A program made the translations under genes and the position numbers. This document shows, piece after piece, positions 13,576 to 25,224 of a DNA stretch of 64,000 nucleotides. The stretch covers positions 27,629 to 91,628 of the forward strand of contig MU006123.1 of the NCBI GenBank assembly GCA_010093705.1, read 5' to 3'. A model generated the notes under the pieces. The model ran no database searches, was not told the origin of the DNA, and saw only the letters and a program-made list of their open reading frames with translations. This DNA is from Patellaria atrata CBS 101060 (taxonomy: Eukaryota; Ascomycota; Dothideomycetes; Patellariales; Patellariaceae). Positions within the stretch are counted from its first letter, which is position 1. The number at the start of each line of letters is the position of its first letter.

Positions 13576-14072
13576 TTAGGAACCCTTGCCACCGCGCTCG
13601 TCTTGCATACCGATTGCTGGCGCTGGAGCTTCCGGATTTTCCCTTTTCGCACGCTCTACCGAGTTTTGGTTATCCTTTTGCTCAGTTGCCGTCCCGCCCG
13701 TCGATGCCGATTTAGCACTGGAGAGTTTAGAATTAGCCATGGGTCCCCAAATTGCATTTCCTATCGAGGGACTGAAAAGGTGATGTTGCGGGAGCCGTAT
13801 GAAATGGTGCTCCCGAGACGGCACTCTGGGAGGGCCTATACTTACTCTTGTCCTTTGCCGGCATTCTCGGCTTCAGGATCCAGTCTGTCCTTCTTATTCA
13901 TTACATGGTCTTGCTCCAGCGTTTTCGAGTGCGTCGATGAGAAAGGTCTTGCGGCAAGATAAATTCTTGAGAGTAATGGCGATGATGAAAAGGTGGACCG
14001 CCTTAAAACCCGCGATGAAGTAGTGACAGTGCGGTAGAAAATAAGGAACTCGGAGGGAGAAGCGGAAGCCAT
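13576..14072 (-). CDS. Small mitochondrial-targeted fungal protein, unknown function
   Basis: Two exons, 14,072-13,846 and 13,771-13,576, join in phase across a 74-nt intron with a GTAAGT donor and a CACCTTTTCAG acceptor. The product is 140 residues. The first 45 or so residues are rich in Ser, Arg and aliphatics with almost no acids (for example R-V-L-R-R-S-T-F), ending in R-P-F-S-S-T, as in a mitochondrial presequence. The rest is short, charged and probably disordered, with a D-H-V-M-N-K-K-D-R-L-D segment and a C-terminal I-G-M-Q-D-E-R-G-G-K-G-S. I think the C-terminal motif is shared by other small fungal proteins but cannot name a family. The gene is easily missed because neither exon alone exceeds 80 codons. 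Confidence 0.65.
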
Positions 14073-14639
14073 GTTTGCTAGTATTGGTAATCCCTTGATG
14101 AAAGGGTTTCGAGGAGAAATGGTTCTTTCGAGAGATCGGTATTAAGGGTAAGGAGTGATTGAGGTTGGAGATGTTGAGGTTAAGGTAATCAAAAGTAGAA
14201 TAAAACGGCGGAGACGGGTCCTTATTATATGGGAGAGTACGAGTAAGGTAGTCAGGAAGTTGACGGGCCGACGACAAACGTTGAAAGCGTAAATATGAGC
14301 TATAACCAATGACGACATAGGTAAGGTATGACTTAATAATATGTTCAAAACGTACTAGTACAACATTTATTGCCTTACCTTAAGGTACTCCGTATAATAC
14401 CGTGAAACCGAAGTGAGGTAAGGTACCGATGATGGGAGGTGAAGTAGCACTGACTCCACATAAATACAACTTTGAGATAGAATACCTAGGCGCTGTGAGC
14501 CCCAAGAATTGCGGGGTTCTTGGCGCTCACGACTTAGGTAAGTCCCCAGAATTTCACTCAGATGCGACTTTGAATGATCACTTCAGAGATTGCGGCGATT
14601 GTCCCAGAGCCGTAACAAACATTGAGTGTATGCTGAGGT

Positions 14640-15091
14640 ATGGAGTCTCAAGAGAACGGAGGTGATGAATTTCCATGTAGGATGTACTTGGTTCCGATCG
14701 CTTCATTATCCCTACCCAGAAACTGATCCTGATCAGAACTCTCAACATCCCCTTCCCATCCGCCCGCCTCGCGACCGCCGCTCTACGCGCTCTGCGGGTA
14801 GATGCTGAGCTCTCACCTCTTGTATCCCGCGGTCTGTCTTCATCCAGTCCCGGTTCTTCGACCCTCCTCGTCCAGTATGCTGCCACTACTAACCGTATGC
14901 TGCGTGTTGCCGTGAATGGCTTTTTCGAATCCTTGAGAGTCATTATAGGTGTAATGGAGGAGCTGGACTTGGATGTCGTGGATAAAGTGGTTAGCGAAGG
15001 GGTCGTAAAAGAGGGATTTGAATGGGCTGAGTGGGAAGAAGGGCTGAGAGGCGTTCAAGGGGTCGTCTCTATGAAAAAGGGGAACAGTTAA
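14640..15091 (+). CDS. pcc1: EKC/KEOPS complex subunit Pcc1
   Basis: Two exons, 14,640-14,683 and 14,737-15,091, give 132 residues. The 53-nt intron has a GTACTT donor, an ACTGAT branch point and a GATCAG acceptor. The spliced N-terminus reads through F-P-C-R-I-T-L-N-I-P-F-P-S-A-R-L-A, the start of the Pcc1/CTAG fold. It is followed by A-L-R-A-L-R-V-D and the diagnostic T-N-R-M-L-R-V-A-V-N-G-F-F-E-S-L near residues 68-83. Pcc1 is the small dimerising subunit of KEOPS, which makes N6-threonylcarbamoyl-adenosine on ANN-decoding tRNAs; in yeast it also affects telomeres and transcription. The C-terminal 40 or so residues extend beyond the core and are acidic. The gene converges on the next gene, ending about 330 bp away. 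Confidence 0.9.
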
Positions 15092-15418
15092 AAGGATGGA
15101 GTATGTGTTCAATCACAAAACAGCAACGAAACAAAAAGAAAAAGAGCTAAAAACTAGTATTGACAATTCTACTGGAGGAGGCGATCGCAGTGCGGTGTAG
15201 TGGACCGAAGATCCTCCGATCCCAGCGAAGCAATCTGGCTACGACCGAGGGTTGCGCATTGTGATTCTTCTTTCCCGTTTGGGAATCTTCTCATCCCAGA
15301 AGGTATAATCTTTCACCTACTGTAACCCATCAAACTCGCTCAATTAGATGGCTGTCAAGGCATTCCTACTAGTGTGTCATCGGTAGAGGCATACTTTTCG
15401 TTTTATGCTCGTCTAATA

Positions 15419-17286
15419 CTAGTGATCCATGCTAAACCTAGCAAAAGGCACATCAACTTTTGTTTGCGTAGTTTTACTCTCTTCGTTCTCCGGATATCCT
15501 CTGGAAATGTGCAATCCCAGTCCACGCTCCGAGAATGCACCAAACCGCCCTGGTAGGAACACCACGTTCTTCTGCTCAATGTGATTGAGTTCAGTTGGGG
15601 AAATTCTGAAGGGTGAATCAATGCTACTAGGCACAACGCCAAAGTCCACTTTCATAGAACCAGAGTCCGTTCGCCTAGATTCGGAATCTGTTATATTGGT
15701 TTCCACGTCGGTCGTAGTCCCATGATCTGCTAGTGTAGTAAAGAACTGGATAATATCCCCAGTCGTTGTGACGTTTTTAAGAGCTTGTATCTCATCCTCA
15801 TACCAGCTCTCATCAGCAAAGGCCATGCCCGAAGATTCATTGAGGCTTTCTATGGCGTAGGATGATGAAGGATCTAAAGACAAAAGACCTGCCTTTTTAC
15901 CCCAGCCACCACCACCACCAAGTACTCGGTGTAGCCTAGCCCCCTGCCTTAGTAAATACCAGCAATAAGCATCCGGATCTTCTTCTGTAGGCCCGGGACT
16001 GATTTTACCATTGACGTTCTGGGGTCCTCTTAAAGAAACCTGGGATTGGATAACTGACGGAACTATGAGAGCCCAGACGCTCAACTGTTGAGGCTGTAAC
16101 CGCCTATCCCTGAAAAACCGCGCAACAGCCTCCTCAAGTTCTTTTGAGGCGGGCATAGGTTGAGCGTGACTATCATTTTCAGCAAGCGTTCGGACAATAT
16201 TTCCCATTCCTGTTCGGATGACCCTTGGGGCAGTCAAAGGAACTAAAGATGCCGCAAATGTGGGATTCCGGGATAGCAAAAAAGGATATTGCACCGTTAC
16301 GCTGGTGAGATCCCTTTCATGGGAACGGCGAATACCGGTTGATGGGTCTTTCGTCCATGTGGTTAGAAACATAGCTGCTTCCTTTCCCGTTTGAAAAATT
16401 GTATTTGCAAGAGGGACTTGCACCTCATATAATATCGTGTTTGATCCATCGCTACGGTCTTTATCTCCTGGTTCAGACCTAGGATAAGTGCCTGCTTGTA
16501 CCAAGAATCGGAAACTCACAGAGCTACATTGAGTCTGCGAAGATAGCCCCTTTTCTTTTTCGTCCTTTGAGCTAGATATCAACGAGTCTAACGGAAGAAT
16601 AGAATATGCAACGCCCATGTAGCCTTGACTAACCGAAGAATGTAGTCTACATGTGGGCTCAGAATCTGAATGTGAGTCATTGAGTTTATCCGATGAAGGG
16701 CTAGCTGCTCCCGGTAAGCTATCAACTACTGCTGCAAGAACATGGAACGTTTGCTTGAGATGCACATCATCTATAGCTGTAAGAGTCTTTTCAAACACCT
16801 CTTCTACGGCACTCTTGATAAAAGCATCGCGATCTAACAACAAAGTAGAAAATGTCGGAGTAAGTAGTAGGATCAATAAAGGGTCCTGATATCCTTGATC
16901 CAAGGGAGAGTCAAGGCTTCGCAAATGAGATAGGATATCATTGGCGCCCTGGCGGAGTTAGGAAATACAATTCACCAATTGCCAAACTCGTACTCCATTA
17001 TTTCATGACTAACCGTACTCTGTGGTGAACATGACAAAATCAATCCACTCAGGCATTCGAAGGTTCCTGCACCGCTCGGAACTAAGGAACGGGTATGATA
17101 CCAGTTAGATGTCGGAAACCGCGTTCCTCTGTGTACATTATTCCAAATGCGAGAGATATATCTCGGTTGTCGGATAGTAGAATAGGAAACGAGATTGTAA
17201 GGAAAACATCGTGGTCGAGATGATTGATGGATCCAGCGAAACAGGGGATGGGTGAGACTGCAATGTGTCAGAAGATGAAGCGGCAT
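15419..17286 (-). CDS. Conserved fungal protein of unknown function, likely mitochondrial
   Basis: Two exons, 17,286-17,014 and 16,948-15,419, give about 600 residues. The 65-nt intron has GTTAGT, CTAAC and CCGCCAG. The long second exon is open for 510 codons but has no ATG at its start, so the first exon is required. That exon encodes a basic, Ser/Arg-rich and acid-poor N-terminus (R-W-I-H-Q-S-S-R-P-R), compatible with mitochondrial targeting. A striking feature is five glycines followed by W-G-K-K-A-G-L-L-S-L-D-P near residue 433, reminiscent of a nucleotide or phosphate loop but not a classical P-loop. I recognise no characterised family. The exact first methionine is uncertain. Confidence 0.7.
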
Positions 17287-17912
17287 GGGAAAGCTATACA
17301 CGTAGGACCATGAACCTGGTCGAGTTTGTACAAATATTAAAGAAAGTAGATTAACATAAGAGAAAGCAGTTGGTGTAGCAAATATTACAACCAAACCGGA
17401 ATGAAGTGAGGTTCAAGTTACGGTGGTGTACGATACATCTTGTACGGTATTTATGCATATCTCGATACGGAATAGCGTTCCCGCAAAGCAATCAAGCCTT
17501 CAACCTATCTAATCCCTTTTTGTTCGATGAACATCTGGCCAAATAATACGAGACCAAATTACTGTACAAACTACCACCGTACGTCGAAGGTCCACTCCAT
17601 TCTCTATCTTCGCTGTCAATTGTCCCTCGAACCTCGAATATACCACTTCGGCCGATAGAGCGTACCAGACCATTCACTCGGTATGGTCATTCTTACAGTA
17701 TCTCTTCATGCCCTTTTTGCTTCCCCTTAGCTATATCAAGATTTATCCAACGCTTCAACGCATTTTCTGAACCCCGGATTGTCTCGGTGAAATCCTACTG
17801 TTTGCTCCTGGTTACCGACTCAAGTTGTCTTGAAGTTTGTCTACCTTACTTACCCCGTCCACGATAGTCTCGAATCTCTCGAGCGAGCAAAGACTCCATC
17901 GTTCATCTCATC
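17287..17912. promoter_or_regulatory. Divergent intergenic region
   Basis: About 630 bp between the minus-strand unknown gene and the plus-strand mannosyltransferase gene. It must hold both promoters. I see pyrimidine-rich stretches before the mannosyltransferase ATG but no specific site worth naming. Confidence 0.4.
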
Positions 17913-19073
17913 ATGCCTCACCCACGTACATTGCGGAGGACTAATCCCATAACCATCGCGCTTGTTGCGATTCTTACTGTTGGCTTCCTCATATTCGTAT
18001 TTTCCTCCGATGAAGATTCCTCACCAGCTCGGCTTCGTGACGCAGCTTCCAACGTCCTCTCCCCCCCTTCTCTACCATTCAAAAAGTCGAAATCGGAAAG
18101 CAAACAATCGCCGCCGCCAGTGGTGCACTACCACATGAATAAACTTACAACGTCGAGTGATCCTGTCGGAAACCGCGAGACGGTCCTAATCCTTACACCT
18201 CTCGCTCGCTTTTATCAGGAGTACTGGGACAACCTTCTCAAGCTTACATATCCCCATGAGCTTATATCTCTCGGTTTCATAGTACCTAAAGGACGCGAAG
18301 GAAATGCTGCAACCGCGGCGTTACAAGCCCAGGTTTCAAAGACTCAATCGGGCCCTGAGAAGAAGCGGTTCGCTAGCGTTACCATATTGCGGCAAGATAC
18401 AGAGTCACCCCTAGAGAATCAGTCTGAATCTGAGCGCCACAAGCTTGAGAACCAAAAAGTGAGACGTGCGGCGATGTCCAAGGCGCGAAATTCCTTACTT
18501 TTCACAACTATGGGCCCCACTACCTCCTGGGTCTTATGGCTCGATTCCGATATTATAGAGACGCCGCCAACATTGATCCAAGATCTCGCGTCGCATGATA
18601 AGCCGATCATAGTCCCTAATTGTTTTCAAAGATATTACGATGAAGAAACGAAGAAAATGGATGTGCGACCTTACGATTTCAATTCATGGATTGACAGTCA
18701 GGCAGCCCAGCAGTTAGCGTCGCAAATGGGTAACGATGATATTCTACTTGAAGGCTATCATGATATGCCAACCTATCGGAGCCTCATGGCATATATGGTG
18801 GATAAAGGCTCGGATAACCCACACGCAGAGGTCCAACTCGACGGTGTCGGTGGAACGGCTCTCTTGGTGAAAGCCGAGGTGCATAGGGACGGTGCTATGT
18901 TTCCTCCATTTGCATTTTATCATTTAATCGAGACCGAAGGTTTCGCCAAGATGGCGAGTAGACTAGGTTGGAAGAGTTGGGGCCTACCGAACTATTTTGT
19001 AAGTTGCCATATTCAGCGATGATCCTCTCAAGTCATAGCTGACGAAACTTAGGTGTATCATTATAATGAATAG
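17913..19073 (+). CDS. mnn9: Mannan polymerase subunit, Mnn9/Anp1/Van1 family (GT62)
   Basis: Two exons, 17,913-18,998 and 19,053-19,073, give 368 residues. The last exon is 21 bp and supplies the C-terminal V-Y-H-Y-N-E; the genomic frame would otherwise read a spurious tail. Residues about 13-31 form one membrane anchor after a short basic cytosolic tail, giving a type II Golgi protein. The family DXD-type motif D-S-D-I-I lies at residues 211-215, inside W-V-L-W-L-D-S-D. Mnn9 works in M-Pol I and II, extending the alpha-1,6-mannose backbone of N-glycan outer chains on wall and secreted proteins. Length is close to yeast Mnn9 and shorter than Anp1 or Van1, so Mnn9 is the best assignment. It converges on spermidine synthase. 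Confidence 0.9.
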
Positions 19074-19444
19074 ATTATTTCATCCTATGTAATGCCAACT
19101 AGATTTGGATAAGTGAATCCCATACATTGGCCGGCGTTTAACATCGTATTCGTTCAAAATACCACCGGGATATGCCAGAATCAACAAGATCAGAAGTGGA
19201 CGCATGGCGAGTCTTGTCTAGACAGCGCAGGAAGCCATTTTGGAAGATCCGTTAGCGATATGCAATTGAAGAGTACGTGTGCAAGATTGGCCCAAGCAAA
19301 GTGTCAACATTAATCCCCAAACTGCCGTACTTTCTATCATGGTTCTTGGACCGTCTAATCTATATATACTTAAGGTGGAAGCCACGCCACACAGTATACC
19401 ATGCAATATACACTTTTTGAGACCCTTGTTCTTAGCTATTTCGC

Positions 19445-20640
<1,196 letters not shown>

Positions 20641-21640
20641 TGCGTTTTGGGATATGGACTTGGACTTGATTGGAAGCAGAAAAGATTTCTTAATCAGTAG
20701 CTGGGACTGACGACGGAGAAGACAGAGGTTCCAATCCTTCTGCTTCTGCACTTTTTAAGATACCTTTTAACCTTGCTAACTTTATCGATAGCCGTCTATT
20801 TTCAGTTCCAGTTTCTGCATTTACAAAAACATCCCACCAAAGAGTTACCCGCAATTCGACCGTCTTGGCGGACTATCCCACATTAGGTTATTGTTGCTCT
20901 CCATAAACCTCATCATTCCTGTCGTTTCTATACAAGTCCGTTTGAGTTTTTATGAAAAATGCTGCATCTAGGAAGTTGATATATTAAAAAGATAAGAGCA
21001 ACGCCTTCCTTTCCTTTAGACTGAGTCTCTATCCACGATTCCTCTAGAACCTCAATGCTTCCATTTTTGCTACTTTTGTATCTTCCAAGTTGCAGTTCAA
21101 TAACCAAGGTCTCCCCATATTTCTTTTTTCAACGGTGATTTGCTTCGAACTGGAGCTTAATCCTCTTTTGTACTTGAAAGTAAAGGGAGAGGATGACCGT
21201 ACTCTGGAAGAGGATTCGAGGCAGACACATTGACGTATCCTCATCTACGTATTATGGTTCATCCGCCTGGCTAGCAATTGCATCATCCGCATATAGAAAA
21301 GTCAGCAGCTCACTTAATACACAAGTAGGTATGATGTTGGGGAATTGATACGGTAAAGCCTAGGTGGCCACATGATGTCTGATGTGTACCGGTACCTCTG
21401 TAGAACTATCGAGATCTGATGGCATGAAAAGCCCGCCGTGACGTCACATGCCAAGACAACCTTTCATACGAAATTGCTTCCCATTCATGTGAACGAGGAC
21501 CCGACCACCTTAAGACGCGGTATAGAACTATAAAATCCTCTCTCCCCCTACCAGCCACGTACACAGAACTTACTACTACACCTCATCATTACCTTTCAAA
21601 AGGCAACTTCATCAAGATCTTTATCCACATAAGTCTGACA
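20641..21640. promoter_or_regulatory. Divergent promoter region, spermidine synthase / CsbD-like gene
   Basis: One kilobase between two genes read outwards. On the CsbD side there is a perfect cAMP-response-element palindrome at 21,439-21,446 and a TATAAAA at about 21,529, followed by a CT-rich run, as in highly induced fungal promoters. No gene is seen. Confidence 0.55.
21439..21446. promoter_or_regulatory. CRE palindrome TGACGTCA upstream of a stress gene
   Basis: The perfect 8-bp palindrome lies 195 bp before the CsbD-like ATG. In fungi this is the binding site of bZIP factors of the Atf1/AtfA type, which act below the stress MAP kinase. The match is seen in sequence; binding is inferred. 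Confidence 0.6.
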
Positions 21641-22219
21641 ATGTCTGACAAAAGCACCTCAACACTCCAAAGCGTCATTGACCAGGCCTCTGGTCTTGCA
21701 CAACAAGCTCTTGGAGCCGTAACCGGCAGTGGTGCCGATAAGGTGTGTACAAACCCCTCAAAGATTATTCACTCTCCTCTGATACGCGTGTAGAGACAAG
21801 GTGAAGACAAACGCGCTGAAGGAGAAGCCGAGGATGACCTCTCCCATGCAACTGCTAAAGCCGGACCCTTTACTGCTACCACATCAGGAGTTACAAAGGA
21901 CCACCCTGATCGCACCGAAGGTTCATGGAATCAAAGCGTCGGCTCCGGAAAGGAGGCAGTCGGTAACCTCTTAGGTGCTGAGGATCTCAAGCAGCAAGGT
22001 ATTCGTCAGAATCAGGAGGGTAAAGAACAAGAAGCTGCTGGACAATTGGAAGACTTCGGTAGCGGTATCAAAGATCGTGCTGCCGGCACTGTAGGTGCCG
22101 GTGTTGCATCGATCACGGGTAATACTGAAGCCAGGGCCCAGTACGAGAAGCAGCACGATATTGGGAAGACACAACAGAGAAGTGCGGAGGCGGATATCCA
22201 GAAACAAGAGTCTTATTAA
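21641..22219 (+). CDS. CsbD-like stress-response protein
   Basis: Two exons, 21,641-21,742 and 21,794-22,219, give 175 residues; the intron is 51 nt with a GTGTGT donor and a TAG acceptor. The protein is very hydrophilic and lacks Cys and Trp, apart from the Trp in G-S-W-N-Q. A CsbD-like segment (G-S-W-N-Q-S-V-G-S-G-K-E-A-V-G-N-L-L-G) starts near residue 75. It is followed by Q-G-x-x-Q-N-Q-E-G-K-E-Q-E-A-A-G-Q-L, a repeat type seen in fungal CsbD/hydrophilin proteins. Such proteins are induced by osmotic, oxidative or stationary stress, and no enzymatic role is known. The upstream CRE palindrome and TATA box fit stress induction. The first exon (34 codons) adds an amphipathic Ser/Ala-rich helix. 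Confidence 0.85.
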
Positions 22220-22769
22220 ATTCCTTGATAGGTTAGCTTCGAGATGAAAAATCTCACCATGGGCGGATGGCGGTCTGTTGGCGATTCCTCTCTGTAGCTG
22301 AGCAGCATTAGAAATGCTTAGCTTTATACCCAATAAATGATAAATTCATAATCCTATGATAACTCTCCGTCGTCCCTTTTTCACAAGTGTATATGTGTCG
22401 GGTGGCGAGAAATACCTGGTCAATTAGAGATACGAAGTTATGTACTCCGTACTGGTAGAGAACAGGTAGTAATGACTACTATGTCGGAGAATGGTCGGAG
22501 GCTGTGTGTAGATTACCGTCTGAAATCCTATAAGAAATATCCTATAAGAAAGAGGTAATTCTAGCGACTCATATCGAAGCCCTGGTCACCCAACGTCGCT
22601 CACCTCAATCACCTCGTCGGTGCATCGAAATTTTTGGCGCTTTACAGTATTTATTGTTCACACACAAGCGAGGCCAAGACCGCAGTTCGACACCACTCCG
22701 CACCACCCACTTCGAAAATCTTGAAAATCCAACAGTTGCGAGCAGCACGATCAGGAAGTTGTCGCAGCA
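22220..22769. promoter_or_regulatory. Intergenic region, CsbD 3' end to RPL5 promoter
   Basis: About 550 bp containing the CsbD 3' untranslated region and the RPL5 promoter. An exact TACTCCGTA palindrome lies at 22,443-22,451. No gene is seen. Confidence 0.4.
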
Positions 22770-23936
22770 ATGGCTTTTGTAAGTAAACCCATCCTCAACC
22801 TACGCTGTATTGCAAACCCCCCTCAAAGCCTATTCTGGCTATTAGCGGGAATCTTTGAGGGTTTGGCATCAGCCTCGCCCTGTGATGAAGATTGGCTTTC
22901 AAGTCGATGCAATACACTCCTAGGGAATGGAGTTTGCTGACTTTTATTATCTGTGCAGACCAAGACGGTCAAGTCCAATGCCTACTTTTCGTAAGTGTTC
23001 TGCATTTGAGTATTCACTACTATCTACCTTCCTGTATTTTGCGACCGATGACTGAATTGGCTAACAATTGAATACAGGCGATATCAAGTCAAGTACAAGC
23101 GCCGCAGGTCTGGTAAGACCGACTATTATGCCCGCAAGCGATTGATCACCCAGGCCAAGAATAAATACAATGCGCCCAAGTATCGCCTCGTCGTTCGCTT
23201 CACGAACCGCGATATCATTTGCCAAATCATCTCCTCCGAAATTTCGGGTGACAAGGTCTTCGTCGCGGCGTACGCACACGAGCTCAAGCGCTATGGTATC
23301 GAACATGGCCTGACCAACTGGGCTGCTGCTTATGCGACCGGACTTCTCATCGCCCGCCGTGCCCTCAAGAAGCTTGATCTGGATGAGGACTTCGTCGGCG
23401 TCGAGGAGCCTGATGGCGAGTTCTCCTTGACGGAAGCCACCGAAGGTGATGAACCCCGCCGCCCTTTCAAGTGTTTCTTGGACGTCGGTCTCACCCGAAC
23501 CTCAACTGGCGCTCGTGTCTTCGGTGCGCTGAAGGGCGCATCTGACGGTGGTCTCTATATTCCTCACTCTGAGAACCGTTATCCCGGCTTTGACATTGAA
23601 ACGAAGGAACTTGACGCCGAGACTCTCCGAAAGTATATCTTTGGTGGTCACGTAGCTGAATACATGGAGACTCTCGCCGACGACGATGAGGAGCGCTACA
23701 AGTCTCAATTCCAAGGCTACATTGATGACGAGATCGAGGCCGATGGTCTGGAGGAACTCTATGCCGAAGCCCACAAAGCAATCCGTGAGGATCCGTTCAA
23801 GAAGGATGACGACGAGGGTGAGAAGAAGTCAAAGGATGAGTGGAAGAAGGAGTCGCTCAAGTACAGGACCCCCAAACTTACCAAAGACGAGAAGGTTGAG
23901 AGGGTTAAGGCCAAGATTGCTGAGATCAAGGGTTAG
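22770..23936 (+). CDS. rpl5: 60S ribosomal protein L5 (uL18)
   Basis: Three exons, 22,770-22,778, 22,959-22,990 and 23,078-23,936, give 299 residues, close to yeast Rpl5 at 297. The first exon holds only ATG-GCT-TTT, and the first intron (180 nt) is long for this genome, as is common in ribosomal protein genes. The sequence is recognisable throughout: [20 protein letters not shown] near the N-terminus, the T-N-R-D-I-I-C-Q-I strand, and a Lys/Asp/Glu-rich C-terminus. L5 binds 5S rRNA with L11 and carries it into the pre-60S particle. Codon choice is biased to C-ending codons, as expected for a highly expressed gene. Confidence 0.97.
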
Positions 23937-25224
23937 ACGAATGTGGACTATGGTTCTCGATAATGATGATACGGGCGTTAACAAGGATCGATCGGTCGGG
24001 TAGCTGCAACAAAAGCAATTGATGGTAGCTACATCTGTGGTCAACAACATAAGCTTAAATGATATGTACTTCCCATATGCAAGTGAAATACCTGTTGTTT
24101 ATGAGATCTTTGAGAGAGATATCGTCAGATTCTTAGTGCACTACGACAGCTTATATGCCTGGCGGGATCTACCATGTGCCAAGTGAATAGGAGACAGCTG
24201 CATAGACGGCTCGGAAAGCCCTTAGAACTATAGCAAGCATCATAGAGCATTGCACTGTACATCAGAAAAGGTAAACGCTATGTAGCCTCCGCTATCAAAT
24301 AGGTTCTAATTGGGGATACGTGCTTCTCGTAAGCTGACTATGTCTCTGAGATTTATACACCTTTAACCCTACCTTAATTTTGCCAACTCTCTGTATTAAA
24401 CAAGTGTATAATAAGAGTTAGGGGTATCTTATCGAGTTATAGTAGTGGAATGCTCGGAGAGTTTTAAGGTATGATCTGTCTGTAACAAATGCACCTGTGC
24501 AGGGTCCAAGATCTAAGGGGTCCATGAGATGGTTGGAAATTTACGGGTAAGTCTAACCATTCCGGCCGAAGAGGGAGGGGGAAGTTATGACATACCTAGC
24601 CGTCACTTCGAATGATGATTAATAAGATACTTTACCACTACACTTCCCATCCTAAGGTTAGGTACAGGTGAGGTAAGTGTAAGGTAATCCTAGACTACCT
24701 ACTAGAGAATGGATACCGTAGAATAGAAACAGGTCGAACTTGAACTATCGGATTAACAAATCCATCGCGCTACATCTATAAAGGTATCATAAACTCCCGT
24801 AGTTCTCTCACATTGTTGTACTTGTACTTTACGTGTATATTATCAATCACTTCACCGGTCGCTTTGCCCCTCCGTCACCGGTTTAACCATCCTCACATCT
24901 ACGGACGATTTATAAGTGGACGTCGCCCAATCTACTATCCACTATTCACTATCCGCTGTTTTCCAAATCCTCGAATGGCGCCTCTCGCATTTACAGTTAT
25001 ACACTAAGGCAATCCTTTCGAATCAAATTGTTTTGGATATGGAGGAAGTACACGGCATCGACGTATCATGGTTGCATCACTCGAATAAAGGTACGCTACA
25101 TCTTATGACAGCCGTCCAAACGTATAATTCTGCGGATAAAGAACGAAAATGATTAAATAATGGGCCACTCGTCCGATCTGTTATTCTTGAATGCGAGAGT
25201 ATCTTCATCTAACATATCAAATCT
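23937..25224. other. Intergenic region
   Basis: About 1.3 kb with no convincing gene. Between 24,640 and 24,700 there are several AAGGTA/AGGTA motifs of the kind repeated elsewhere in this window. Short open frames at 24,813-25,152 lack any coding look and probably belong to the 5' leader of the next gene. Confidence 0.45.

Noticed and set aside
13603-13962. Plus-strand open frame of 119 codons
   Set aside because: It lies antisense to the spliced small mitochondrial gene, whose frames join with proper splice signals; the plus frame has no coding character.
14578-14943. Minus-strand open frame of 121 codons
   Set aside because: Antisense shadow of pcc1, which carries a clear family signature on the plus strand.
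23491-23781. Minus-strand frames of about 90 codons
   Set aside because: Antisense to ribosomal protein L5; they arise from its codon bias.
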